Assembly: GCA_049603715.1 (NCBI GenBank)
Contig: JBMYSW010000019.1
Span: forward strand, 8,290-72,289
DNA from: Pontibacterium sp049603715
GTDB lineage: Bacteria; Pseudomonadota; Gammaproteobacteria; Pseudomonadales; Balneatricaceae
DNA length: 64,000 nucleotides
Direction of reading: 5' to 3'
Made by a program: the position numbers and the translations under genes. The notes beneath the pieces are model-generated. The model was given only the letters and a program-made list of their open reading frames with translations. It had not been told where the DNA came from and did no database searches. Numbering within the stretch: the first letter of the stretch is position 1; every line of letters starts with the position of its first letter. Shown in pieces: positions 32,557 through 40,860 of the stretch.

Positions 32557-33527
32557 GTATCAAAAAGACAGACAAGGGGTGGCAAGTAGACTGTCGCCCT
32601 AATGGCCGCAACGGCAAGCGCGTTCGCAAAAGCTTTACCACCAAAGCCGAGGCCTCGCGCTATGAGTCGTTTATTATGGGCCAAGCGGCACAGGGTAAAG
32701 ATTGGAACCCCTCGCAAGACAAGCGAAAACTCTCTGAGCTAATTAATCTCTGGTATCACACACACGGCCAAACACTAAAAGATGGAAAACGCCGCTTCAC
32801 TGCTCTCTTACGGATATCCGAATCACTAGGAGACCCTTCAGGCCAAAACCTAAAAGGCACCGATTACCTTACCTACCGCTCTCATAGACTAAGCGAAGGG
32901 TTATCAGGCAAAACAGCCAACAACGAATTAACCTACCTAAATGCCGTATTTAATGAGCTGGCCCGCAGTAATGCTATCTCGTTTAGCAACCCATTAGCCC
33001 ATGTGCGCCCTGTATCCATCAAACAAACAGAACTAACATACCTAACACACGGGCAAATCAATGAATTACTAACAGAGCTGAAGCACGATGACGCAAACCT
33101 TATTGCGCGAATTTGCCTAAGCACTGGCTGCCGCTGGGGCGAAGCCGAGGGGCTTTATAAACGCCATGTAAGTAATGGCCTTATCACATTTACAGATACA
33201 AAAAGCGGCAAGAACCGATCAGTACCTATTAGCAAGGCCTTAGAGGATGAAATCTTAGCCCGCCCCCACGGTCAACTCTTTGGCTTTAGCTTATCGGCTT
33301 TTCGTCGCGCCCTAGCACGAACCACAATAGAGCTACCCAAAGGTCAAGCAAGCCACGTTTTACGCCACACTTTTGCCAGTCACTTTATGCTGAACGGCGG
33401 CAGCATTATCACCTTACAAAACATCTTAGGGCACAGTACCATCACAATGACAATGCGCTACGCCCACCTCTCACCTGAACACCTTAAAGATGCACTCACA
33501 CTTAACCCACTTGCCGCACTGGTTTAA
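32553..33527 (+). CDS. int: Tyrosine recombinase (integrase)
   Basis: About 324 residues. N-terminal arm-binding-like domain (KTDKGWQVDCRPNGRNGKRV), SAM-like core-binding domain, and catalytic domain with Arg in STGCRWGEAEGL, Lys in DTKSGKNRSVPI, HVLRHTFASHF, ILGHSTI and the nucleophile in MTMRYAHLSPE. All catalytic residues are present. The likely start is a TTG at 32553 overlapping the upstream stop (TTGA); another TTG is at 32535. It ends 111 bases before attR. Confidence 0.9.
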   Translation: MSIKKTDKGWQVDCRPNGRNGKRVRKSFTTKAEASRYESFIMGQAAQGKDWNPSQDKRKLSELINLWYHTHGQTLKDGKRRFTALLRISESLGDPSGQNLKGTDYLTYRSHRLSEGLSGKTANNELTYLNAVFNELARSNAISFSNPLAHVRPVSIKQTELTYLTHGQINELLTELKHDDANLIARICLSTGCRWGEAEGLYKRHVSNGLITFTDTKSGKNRSVPISKALEDEILARPHGQLFGFSLSAFRRALARTTIELPKGQASHVLRHTFASHFMLNGGSIITLQNILGHSTITMTMRYAHLSPEHLKDALTLNPLAALV

Positions 33528-33531
33528 TATG

Positions 33532-33550
33532 TGTCCACATTATGACCACA
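33532..33550. promoter_or_regulatory. Right arm-type integrase binding site (candidate)
   Basis: TGTCCACATTATGACCACA, 18 of 19 bases identical to the left copy at 19814 and in the same orientation, immediately after the integrase stop and 88 bases before attR. Confidence 0.6.
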
Positions 33551-33638
33551 TAGCGCCCGCAATTGTTTAAATTTTGGCACCAACGCCGCTTTAATCCCTT
33601 ATATACCGTGGTATTTTAATTTATAGCCAGCGTCTGAA

Positions 33639-33665
33639 CGGGTTCGAAACCCGCCACCTCCACCA
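33639..33665 (+). repeat. attR (duplicated ssrA 3' end)
   Basis: Second copy of the 27-base tmRNA 3' end. It is not part of a complete tmRNA here; it marks the right boundary of the provirus and would restore the original ssrA end on excision. Confidence 0.93.
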
Positions 33666-33673
33666 CATTTAAG

Positions 33674-33702
33674 GCCCCAGTTGGAAGCAACTGGGGCTTT
33701 TT
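33674..33702 (+). terminator. Original ssrA terminator, displaced by the provirus
   Basis: GCCCCAGTTG-GAAG-CAACTGGGGC followed by TTTTT. Located 8 bases after attR, it is the natural intrinsic terminator of ssrA in the unoccupied chromosome, and now may end the rightward integrase transcript. Confidence 0.85.
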
Positions 33703-33720
33703 GTTGCCGCTGCTATTATA

Positions 33721-36414
33721 CTAATGCGCCACAGTAACCTTCCGCTCCCACTGTTTGACTAGCTCCACCAAAGCAACAACCGCCAAAGCACTCAAGAGCA
33801 GCATTCCCCAATCCCCCAAACTCAATCCCTCTATTCCAAACAACTCCTGAGTTAAAGGCAGATAAGTGAAGCCAAGCTGTAGCAAAATAACCGTAAGCAC
33901 AGCAACAAAAAACGGCCGACTGTTATTCATAAACGACACAGAGAAAACACTCTGGCGCATAAAACGGCAGCTCGCCAAATAGACGACCTCAAGCATAACC
34001 AAACCATTGATCGCCAAACTTCGAGCATGCTCCAGACTCGCGCCACTAGCTAAGTCACTGTTAAATAATCCAAAGACGATAAAGGCGCCCATACCACCCA
34101 CCACAAGCATCCTTACGACCAATGACGAAGTAAGCAACCCTTGATCTACAGGCCTTGGTGGTTTGGCCATTACATTCTCTTCCGCCCCTTCAAACGCGAG
34201 TGCAAGTGCTAAGGTAATTGCAGTAATCATATTCACCCACAAAATTTGCGCGGGTGTAATGGGCAAGGTCCAGCCCAGCAACACAGCCACCACAATCACC
34301 AAGGCCTCAGCAAGGTTGGTAGGCAATACAAACACAATCGACTTAACGATGTTGTCGTATACCGTTCTACCTAACGCGACGGCTTTTGCGATGGTGCTAA
34401 AGTTGTCGTCGGCGAGCACAAAGTCTGCCGCATCTTTTGCGGCATCGGTGCCACTGTTACCCATTGCGATACCGATGTTTGCGCGCTTTAACGCGGGGGC
34501 ATCATTAACGCCGTCGCCTGTCATGGCCACGACGTGATTTGCTTGCTGGAGCGCAGCCACAATTTGAAGCTTATTTTCAGGGCTGGTGCGCGCAAAAATA
34601 TCCACACGCTCGACAGCATCAGCTAACTCGTTAGCGCTCATAGCATCCAGCATTTGGCCAGTTAACACTCGCTCGTTATCGAGGCCTAACTCTGCCCCAA
34701 TCGCCGCGGCAGTGGTTGGGCTGTCGCCTGTAATCATTTTTACCCGAATGCCCGCACCATGACATAAACGAATGCTCTCTTTCGCTTCTGGGCGGGGAGG
34801 ATCAGTAATGCCCACCAGCCCCACCAATACTAACGATGTTTCGGCCATTTCTTTCGTAAGCACAGCAGGGGCTTCACCTTTGTCGAAATACTTCACCGCC
34901 AACGCAATCACTCGCATGCCTTGGTTGGCGAAGGCTGTCTGCGCTTCAAACCAATAATCCACATCAAGGGGAGCTTTAGAGCTGTCACCTTCCCACTGGC
35001 TTACAGAAAAAGCCAATACTTGCTCCAAAGCCCCCTTCACCATCACGCACGATTGCCCTTCGTGGTTATGATGAAGCGTTGCCATGTAACGCAGCTTACT
35101 ATCAAAAGGTAACTCATCTACTCGTGGCCACTCAGCCACCATAAGACTGGCCTCAGGTAATCGCTTCATCGCAAAGCTTAGCAACCCTCCCTCTGTAGGG
35201 TCACCCGACATTAACCACTCACCACCTTGCTGGATGATACTAGCGTCATTGCAAAGCCTTGCCACCTTAGCCGCTTGTACGACCGCCTCACTTTGTGCAG
35301 GCGCATCATCTATTGGGGTTACTGCGCCGTCTGGGCCATAACCTTCTCCTGAAACGCGATAACGGCCCGAGCCAGTCACCAACTCTCGTACCGTCATGGC
35401 ATTTGCGGTTAAGGTGCCCGTTTTATCGGTACAAATCACATCCACCGCACCCAACACCTCTGATGCAGGTAAACGGCGAATCAGCGCATTATGGCGAGCC
35501 AACTGTTGTACACCCACGGCTAACGCGATGGTTACAATCGCAGGCAGCCCCTCTGGCATAGCCGATACCGCAATACCAATGGCAGCTTGGAACACTTCTG
35601 GCCATGTTTGTTGGTGAACATACACACCGACCAACGCTGAAAACAACGCCAATAAACCAATAACAACAGAAAGCTGTAAAGCAAACCGCCCTAGCTGAGC
35701 TTGTAGCGGTGTTTGCAACGAAGGGACCGTATTCACTAGCTGACTAATTTTGCCAATTTCGGTGCGTGCGCCTGTATTCACCACCACACCCCGTGCGACG
35801 CCGTAGGTTACTAGTGTGCCCATAAATGCCCGATTCACCTGCTCAGCTAAGGGTGCATCATCGGGAGCGGCTCGATCAGATTTGCTCACAGGCTGAGCCT
35901 CACCTGTAAGCGCGGACTCATCACACCTAAGGTCTTTCACAAAAAACAGCGCCACGTCAGCCGGTACGTGATCACCCGCTTGCAGCATAACCACATCGCC
36001 AGGTACAAGCTCGATGCTGTTAATGGTCTTAAGCTCACCGTTACGAATACATAAGCACTGGTTTGGTGTCATGGCGACAATGGCACGCAGTGCACTTTCA
36101 GCCTTACCTTCTTGGATGAACCCTACGATTGCATTAACCAGCACCACACCAAAAATAACACCGGCATCAACGGAGTGACCTAAAAATAGACTGAGAAGCG
36201 CACAACATAAAAGCACATAAATCAGCACGCTTTTAAACTGCAATAAAAAACGCTTCCAGCTTGGAGTAAGTGGACGAGCCTTGAGTTGATTTAAGCCGAA
36301 GCGCTGCTGTCGCTCAGCCACTTCTTCCGTCGTTAAGCCTTCGGCTCGGCTTTGATGAGTAGAAAACAATTGAGAGGATAATAGGTCTTGAGTTGACCGA
36401 AGGGGAGCTCCCAT
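33721..36414 (-). CDS. P2-type cation-transporting ATPase
   Basis: About 897 residues. Features in order: N-terminal cation ATPase domain (GLTTEEVAERQQRFGLNQL), actuator TGEAQPVSK, M4 PEGLPAIV, phosphorylation site ICTDKTGTLTANAM, hinge MTGDGVNDAPALKRANIGIAMG, and the C-terminal six-helix domain. The overall layout resembles SERCA/PMR1-like calcium pumps and Na/K-type relatives; ion unknown. ATG 36414 has AAGGAGG upstream and is preferred over a TTG at 36435. Confidence 0.92.
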   Translation of the reverse strand: MGAPLRSTQDLLSSQLFSTHQSRAEGLTTEEVAERQQRFGLNQLKARPLTPSWKRFLLQFKSVLIYVLLCCALLSLFLGHSVDAGVIFGVVLVNAIVGFIQEGKAESALRAIVAMTPNQCLCIRNGELKTINSIELVPGDVVMLQAGDHVPADVALFFVKDLRCDESALTGEAQPVSKSDRAAPDDAPLAEQVNRAFMGTLVTYGVARGVVVNTGARTEIGKISQLVNTVPSLQTPLQAQLGRFALQLSVVIGLLALFSALVGVYVHQQTWPEVFQAAIGIAVSAMPEGLPAIVTIALAVGVQQLARHNALIRRLPASEVLGAVDVICTDKTGTLTANAMTVRELVTGSGRYRVSGEGYGPDGAVTPIDDAPAQSEAVVQAAKVARLCNDASIIQQGGEWLMSGDPTEGGLLSFAMKRLPEASLMVAEWPRVDELPFDSKLRYMATLHHNHEGQSCVMVKGALEQVLAFSVSQWEGDSSKAPLDVDYWFEAQTAFANQGMRVIALAVKYFDKGEAPAVLTKEMAETSLVLVGLVGITDPPRPEAKESIRLCHGAGIRVKMITGDSPTTAAAIGAELGLDNERVLTGQMLDAMSANELADAVERVDIFARTSPENKLQIVAALQQANHVVAMTGDGVNDAPALKRANIGIAMGNSGTDAAKDAADFVLADDNFSTIAKAVALGRTVYDNIVKSIVFVLPTNLAEALVIVVAVLLGWTLPITPAQILWVNMITAITLALALAFEGAEENVMAKPPRPVDQGLLTSSLVVRMLVVGGMGAFIVFGLFNSDLASGASLEHARSLAINGLVMLEVVYLASCRFMRQSVFSVSFMNNSRPFFVAVLTVILLQLGFTYLPLTQELFGIEGLSLGDWGMLLLSALAVVALVELVKQWERKVTVAH

Positions 36415-36567
36415 CGCACAACCCTCCTTTGCCAAAACGGCAAGCTGGGTTTATAGGCGGCGAGCACAAAAAGCTGCATTGGCTCTTACTACCAATACAG
36501 CATAAGCACACAAAAAAGTATTGCGTTAGATCAAAAAACAAACAGCGGGGATGCGCTTCAGTTCAAC

Positions 36568-37542
36568 TTAAACCACCCGTGTTAACAACGGTAACCCAGC
36601 AAAGTGCGCAGCAAGGTTTTCCACAACGGTTTGCGCCATGGCGTCACGTGTTTCAACGGTGCCACTGGCATGGTGTGGGTATAAGGTGACATTAGGTAAG
36701 GCGATTAACTCTGCATTTGGCTCGGGCTCATTCCAATACACGTCTAAGCCAGCCGAGGCTTGTGGGTTTTGCTGTAAATAACTAACCAACGCAGCTTCAT
36801 CCACCACGGTGCCGCGAGCAACGTTGATTAACGTACCCCGCGGGCCAAGGGCGGTTAATACCTCCGCGTTAATCATCTGCTGAGTCTCTGGGCCACCTGG
36901 TACAATCACCACCAGCATGTCTGCCCAAGTGGCCAAAGCCATCAAGTCAGGCTCGTATTGATAGGGCAGGCTTTTGGGGCTGCGGGCCATATAGGCGATT
37001 TCGGCTTTCATGGGTGTTAAACGATCGGCAATGGCTTGACCAATTTGCCCCATGCCAACAATACCCACTCGCTGGCCTTTAATCGAACGAGTCAGCGGGA
37101 ACATCCCCTCTTTAGCCCAAGTACCGGAGGTTACATGATGATGTGCAGGCACCAACTTTCGTTGTGTTGCCAATGCGAGTAACACGGCCGCATCGGCCAC
37201 ATCGTCGCATAAAGCCGGTGACGAGTTGGTGAGCGGAATAGCACGTGATTGCAGTGCCTGAGTATCAATGTACTCAAAGCCCGCTGACGAGCAGGTAACG
37301 ATTTGTAATTGCGGCAGGTGCGCCAGTTCTTCAGACGAAATTCGGCAATGGCCATTGGTGACCACTGCCACACAACGAGGGCCAAACTCTGCAATAAACG
37401 CTGCTTTGTCTTCGGCTTGATCATAACGATGCAGCTGATACTGAGCTTCGAGTTGCGCCATTGCCTTAGGCCGCTGCTCAACCATCACCAAGACTTCTGG
37501 CTTTTGTAATTTACTACTCACTTGCTCCACCTTATCCATCAA
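36568..37542 (-). CDS. D-2-hydroxyacid dehydrogenase (glyoxylate/hydroxypyruvate reductase-like)
   Basis: 324 residues. NAD(P)-binding motif VGIVGMGQIGQAIADRL near residue 165, catalytic Arg in INVARGTVVDEAAL, Glu in WNEPEPNAEL and His in LYPHHASGTVETRDAM. Reduces a 2-keto acid such as glyoxylate or hydroxypyruvate; the exact substrate cannot be read. Monocistronic, upstream of the P-type ATPase on the same strand with 153 bases between. Confidence 0.9.
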   Translation of the reverse strand: MMDKVEQVSSKLQKPEVLVMVEQRPKAMAQLEAQYQLHRYDQAEDKAAFIAEFGPRCVAVVTNGHCRISSEELAHLPQLQIVTCSSAGFEYIDTQALQSRAIPLTNSSPALCDDVADAAVLLALATQRKLVPAHHHVTSGTWAKEGMFPLTRSIKGQRVGIVGMGQIGQAIADRLTPMKAEIAYMARSPKSLPYQYEPDLMALATWADMLVVIVPGGPETQQMINAEVLTALGPRGTLINVARGTVVDEAALVSYLQQNPQASAGLDVYWNEPEPNAELIALPNVTLYPHHASGTVETRDAMAQTVVENLAAHFAGLPLLTRVV

Positions 37543-37703
37543 GGCCTCTCCAAAACACAGGTTGTATGATGAATAACATAAATTAAAGACCTCAGGTTGC
37601 CAAGCAAAAGATCAAGCCGCGTTTACCCATCTTTACATCTTCATATCTATACCATCGCCTAATAACCCATAAAATACCCCTATCTTTTAAGGGAGTATTA
37701 TCT

Positions 37704-38210
37704 ATGCAAGCTTGGCAAACACGTACTTGGTCCACCCCCATGGTTATTGGCAGCTCTGTGGTTATGGCTGTGACTGGGGTACTTTTGTTTTTTCATTTGG
37801 GCGAAGGGTTTGTAAAAACCCCGCACGAATGGGTCGGTCTCATTTTTGTTGCAGCTATGCTGCTACATATCCTTAATCACCTAAAGGGCTTCACTCGCTA
37901 TTTTTCACAAGGCATGGCCAATACCATCATGGCGGCCTGCCTTGTGATCACCTTTGGCATTATGGGTGCGAGCTTAATGGGTAGCGAAGGAGGCGAAGGC
38001 GGCCACCCTGCTAAACGTATGGTGGGTAAGGTAGAAAACGCACCACTCGCCCTAGTGGCGGCATTAAACAACCAACCGGTTGAGGTACTTATTAGTCGCT
38101 TTGAAGCCAGTGGCATCAGTAACGCGAGCGAAAGCAGCACCTTAAAAGAGTTGGCTGAGGCGAGCGGACAACACACCTTTGCGCTTATGTCGATTGCATT
38201 AGAACAATAA
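37704..38210 (+). CDS. DUF4405 membrane protein
   Basis: 168 residues with three or four hydrophobic segments in the first 95 (GSSVVMAVTGVLLFFHLGEG, EWVGLIFVAAMLLHILNHLK, IMAACLVITFGIMGASLMG). Histidines in FFHLGEG, PHEWVG and HILNH are positioned like haem ligands of small cytochrome b domains. The soluble C-terminal part (about 110-168) resembles a helical domain with ALVAALNNQPVEVLISRFEA. ATG at 37704 follows AAGGGAG. Function unknown. Confidence 0.8.
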   Translation: MQAWQTRTWSTPMVIGSSVVMAVTGVLLFFHLGEGFVKTPHEWVGLIFVAAMLLHILNHLKGFTRYFSQGMANTIMAACLVITFGIMGASLMGSEGGEGGHPAKRMVGKVENAPLALVAALNNQPVEVLISRFEASGISNASESSTLKELAEASGQHTFALMSIALEQ

Positions 38211-38250
38211 TGGGAGCAATAACAGCTCAAGCCTGTAACAGGTCCATCGC

Positions 38251-39681
38251 TCAACCGCTATTTTTAACCGCCTCATAGCCGTCCAGCGCACTCTGGCGTG
38301 AGGCTTTTAAGTCGACCAGCGGTTTAGGGTAGGTTTTACCCAATGTAACTCCTGCCCTTTCCAACTCTTCACTTGGCGCTAGCCACGGACTGTGGATATA
38401 TTTATCGGCGAGGTCTTTAAGTTCTGGGCAGTATCGACGCACATAGGCGCCCTGCTTATCAAACTTTTCGCCTTGCAATACGGGGTTAAAGATACGGAAG
38501 AAAGGCGCGGCATCGGCACCCGACCCAGCCACCCACTGCCAGCTTGCGGCATTGGCTGCCATATCGGCATCAAGCAAACAGTCCCAAAACCACGCCTCAC
38601 CGTGGTGCCAATGAATACCTAGGTTTTTGACCAAATAAGAACCCACAATCATGCGCACACGATTATGCATATAGCCCGTTTGCCAAAGCTCGCGCATCCC
38701 CGCATCAATAATGGGAACACCCGTCTGGCCTTTTTGCCATGCAGCCAAATCGCTGTTTTCACCTTTCCATGGGTAAGCATCAAAGCGCGGGTTAAAGTTC
38801 TTTTGTGGCAACTCAGGAAAGTGGTAAAGCAAATAATAGCTAAACTCACGCCAGCCAATCTCACTTAAATAGCGATCGCGGTTATTGTCTAACGTGCCCT
38901 CGACCTGACTAAAAACGGCGTACCACACTTGGTTGGGCGAAATTTCGCCAAAGTGTAGGTGTGGGCTTAAACGAGAGGTGCCTTTTACGCTAGGTTTATC
39001 ACGCGCGGTGTCATAGCGCTCAACAGGGCGACTTAAAAAGCGACTCAGATTATCCGCAGCCCCTTCTTCGCCCGGTACCCACTGCTGGGCCATTTCGTTA
39101 TACCAAGGAATGTCGGGAATCAATGCTAGATCACCAATATTGAGAGCCTCGGCCGTTGCCTCGACATATAGACGGTCATCGAAAGAGGGCGCAGGCAACA
39201 CCTCTCTGGGTGCAGGCGCTTGTAAGCAGCCTTTACGATAATAAGGCGTAAACACCTTATAAGGCGTTCCGGTTTTGTTGAGCAGCGTCCACGGCTCCCA
39301 TAATAAGTTCGCCTGATAGCTATTAACCGCCACACCTTGCGCTTTAAGCGCCGCTTTTATCTCTTTGTCGCGAGCAATTTGCCAAGGCTCATAACAGCGA
39401 TTCCAAACAACCGACTGCGCACCTGTCTCGGCTATCAGCGCTTTTAGGATAGCCAGTGGCGAGCCTTTAAAAACTCGAAGCTGCTGATTTAAAGACTTAT
39501 TGAGGGCATTTAGTGAATGATGCAACCACCAGCGACTCGCTCCACCGATTGGGCGCGGTGCGGTATCGTCATCAATAAAGATAGGTAAAACTTGCCCAGC
39601 TTCACAGGCAGCATGGAGCGCAGGGTTATCTTTAAGCCGAAGGTCCTGTCTAAACCACATGATGGTTAGTTGCTTTTTCAA
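38251..39681 (-). CDS. phr: Deoxyribodipyrimidine photolyase
   Basis: Light-driven repair of cyclobutane pyrimidine dimers using FAD and an antenna cofactor. About 476 residues: photolyase N-terminal Rossmann domain (IMWFRQDLRLKDNPAL), and FAD domain with LSPHLHFGEISPNQVW, EIGWREFSYYLLYHFP, MHNRVRMIVGSYLVK and DADMAANAASWQWVAGSG. The probable start is the TTG at 39681 preceded by GAGG; longer frames to 39777 would overlap the promoter region. Divergent from the sulfur operon. Confidence 0.93.
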   Translation of the reverse strand: MKKQLTIMWFRQDLRLKDNPALHAACEAGQVLPIFIDDDTAPRPIGGASRWWLHHSLNALNKSLNQQLRVFKGSPLAILKALIAETGAQSVVWNRCYEPWQIARDKEIKAALKAQGVAVNSYQANLLWEPWTLLNKTGTPYKVFTPYYRKGCLQAPAPREVLPAPSFDDRLYVEATAEALNIGDLALIPDIPWYNEMAQQWVPGEEGAADNLSRFLSRPVERYDTARDKPSVKGTSRLSPHLHFGEISPNQVWYAVFSQVEGTLDNNRDRYLSEIGWREFSYYLLYHFPELPQKNFNPRFDAYPWKGENSDLAAWQKGQTGVPIIDAGMRELWQTGYMHNRVRMIVGSYLVKNLGIHWHHGEAWFWDCLLDADMAANAASWQWVAGSGADAAPFFRIFNPVLQGEKFDKQGAYVRRYCPELKDLADKYIHSPWLAPSEELERAGVTLGKTYPKPLVDLKASRQSALDGYEAVKNSG

Positions 39682-39833
39682 ACTCACTGCCTCGCATATC
39701 GTCGCATTATTGATAACTGAGATTGAACGGCCATTTTGGCCATCTAGATCACCTAAGCCCTGCATTTTTGAGCCCATTCGAATGATTTAATGTTGCTAGA
39801 TCGCAACGAAATGAGTCCCGCGCCTTATATATT

Positions 39834-39887
39834 ATTTAGCTATATACTAATAACTAAATTGAATACATGGTTTTTTTCGCTTAAAGT
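39834..39887 (+). promoter_or_regulatory. Promoter and possible operator of the sulfur operon
   Basis: TTGAAT (39859-39864) and TAAAGT (39882-39887) are separated by 17 bases, leaving a leader of about 30 bases to the first ATG. An A/T-rich inverted repeat ATTTAG (39834-39839) and CTAAAT (39854-39859) abuts the -35 box. Sulfide/persulfide-responsive ArsR-family repressors (BigR/SqrR) bind A/T-rich palindromes at such operons; no such regulator gene is in this window. Confidence 0.5.
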
Positions 39888-39924
39888 AGCCGCATACAAA
39901 TTCAACAGCTACAAGGTGCATAAC

Positions 39925-40809
39925 ATGTGTTCCCAGCCATCTCAAAACCAAGCGAAAGTTCGTCACTTTTTTGATGCCGACTCTAACACCTATTCTTATG
40001 TTGTATCCGACACAGTAACCAAGGCATGTGCAGTCATTGATTCTGTATTGGACTTTGATTACGCCTCAGGTACGACAGGGTTCGACTTGGCAAACGAAAT
40101 GGTGGAATACATTCAATCCGAAGGCTTGACCCTTGAGTGGCTGATCGAAACACACGTACATGCCGACCATCTCTCCGCAGCCCCGTACATTCAAGAAAAG
40201 CTTGGCGGTAAGCTCGCCATTGGCGAACACATCATCACCGTACAAGAGACCTTCGGTAAAATCTTTAACGAAGGTACTGAATTTGAACGCGACGGTTCCC
40301 AGTTTGATCACCTATTCAAAGACGGCGATACCTATCAAGTGGGCGAACTACACTGTCAGGTGCTACACACACCTGGCCACACACCGGCCTGCACTACTCA
40401 CCTCATTGGCGATGCAGCTTTTGTTGGCGACACCTTGTTTATGCCCGATGCTGGCACGGCCCGTGCTGATTTCCCAGGTGGCGATGCGGGTACACTTTAC
40501 GACTCTGTAAATAAGATTCTAGCGCTAAGCAGTGATACACGTATTTTTATGTGCCACGACTATGGCCCCAATGGCCGTGAACTCAAGTTTGAAACCACGG
40601 TCGCAGAACAAAAGGCCGACAACATTCATATTAGCCACAAGTCACGTGATGAGTTTGTTGCCCTACGCGAAGCCCGAGACGCAACATTAAGTATGCCACG
40701 CCTGATTTTGCCCTCGTTACAAGTGAACATGCGTGCGGGGCACTTTCCACCTGCGAGCGACAACGGCATGGTGTACTTAAAAGTGCCCATCAACGCTTTT
40801 ACTCATTAA
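39925..40809 (+). CDS. Persulfide dioxygenase-like MBL-fold hydrolase (ETHE1/Blh type)
   Basis: 294 residues from the ATG at 39925, which has AAGGTG upstream; a longer frame from 39790 crosses the promoter. Metallo-beta-lactamase motifs: ETHVHADHLSAAPYI, HTPGHTPACTTHLI, FVGDTLFMPDAGTARADFPG and MCHDY. ETHE1-type enzymes oxidise glutathione persulfide to sulfite with a mononuclear iron. First gene of the sulfur operon, next to SQR which makes the persulfide. Confidence 0.88.
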   Translation: MCSQPSQNQAKVRHFFDADSNTYSYVVSDTVTKACAVIDSVLDFDYASGTTGFDLANEMVEYIQSEGLTLEWLIETHVHADHLSAAPYIQEKLGGKLAIGEHIITVQETFGKIFNEGTEFERDGSQFDHLFKDGDTYQVGELHCQVLHTPGHTPACTTHLIGDAAFVGDTLFMPDAGTARADFPGGDAGTLYDSVNKILALSSDTRIFMCHDYGPNGRELKFETTVAEQKADNIHISHKSRDEFVALREARDATLSMPRLILPSLQVNMRAGHFPPASDNGMVYLKVPINAFTH

Positions 40810-40860
40810 TGTTAAAAGATTCGACCGCCGCGTTTGGCGACAACAAATAGAGGCCCAGCA

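Larger units (their letters stand above)
19742..33665. mobile_element. Temperate tailless (PM2-like, double-jelly-roll) provirus integrated in ssrA
   Basis: Bounded by 27-bp exact repeats of the ssrA 3' end (19742-19768 and 33639-33665), length about 13.9 kb. It encodes a tyrosine integrase, repressor and early switch, HUH replication protein, packaging ATPase, presumed double-jelly-roll capsid protein, many small membrane proteins, beta-helix spike and a lysis module. No terminase, portal, sheath, tape-measure or filamentous-coat gene is present. The combination of HUH Rep, A32-like ATPase and capsid protein is that of Corticoviridae (PM2, about 10 kb, lytic); PM2-like proviruses are known in aquatic bacteria. 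All key genes look intact. Confidence 0.88.

Noticed and set aside
33639..33665. Second tmRNA or tRNA gene at the right end
   Set aside because: Only the 27-base 3' part is present, without tag frame or 5' half; it is the attR repeat.
39790..39924. N-terminal extension of the persulfide dioxygenase
   Set aside because: The extended frame crosses the -35/-10 boxes and palindrome and gives a hydrophobic leader not seen in the family; ATG 39925 has a proper Shine-Dalgarno.
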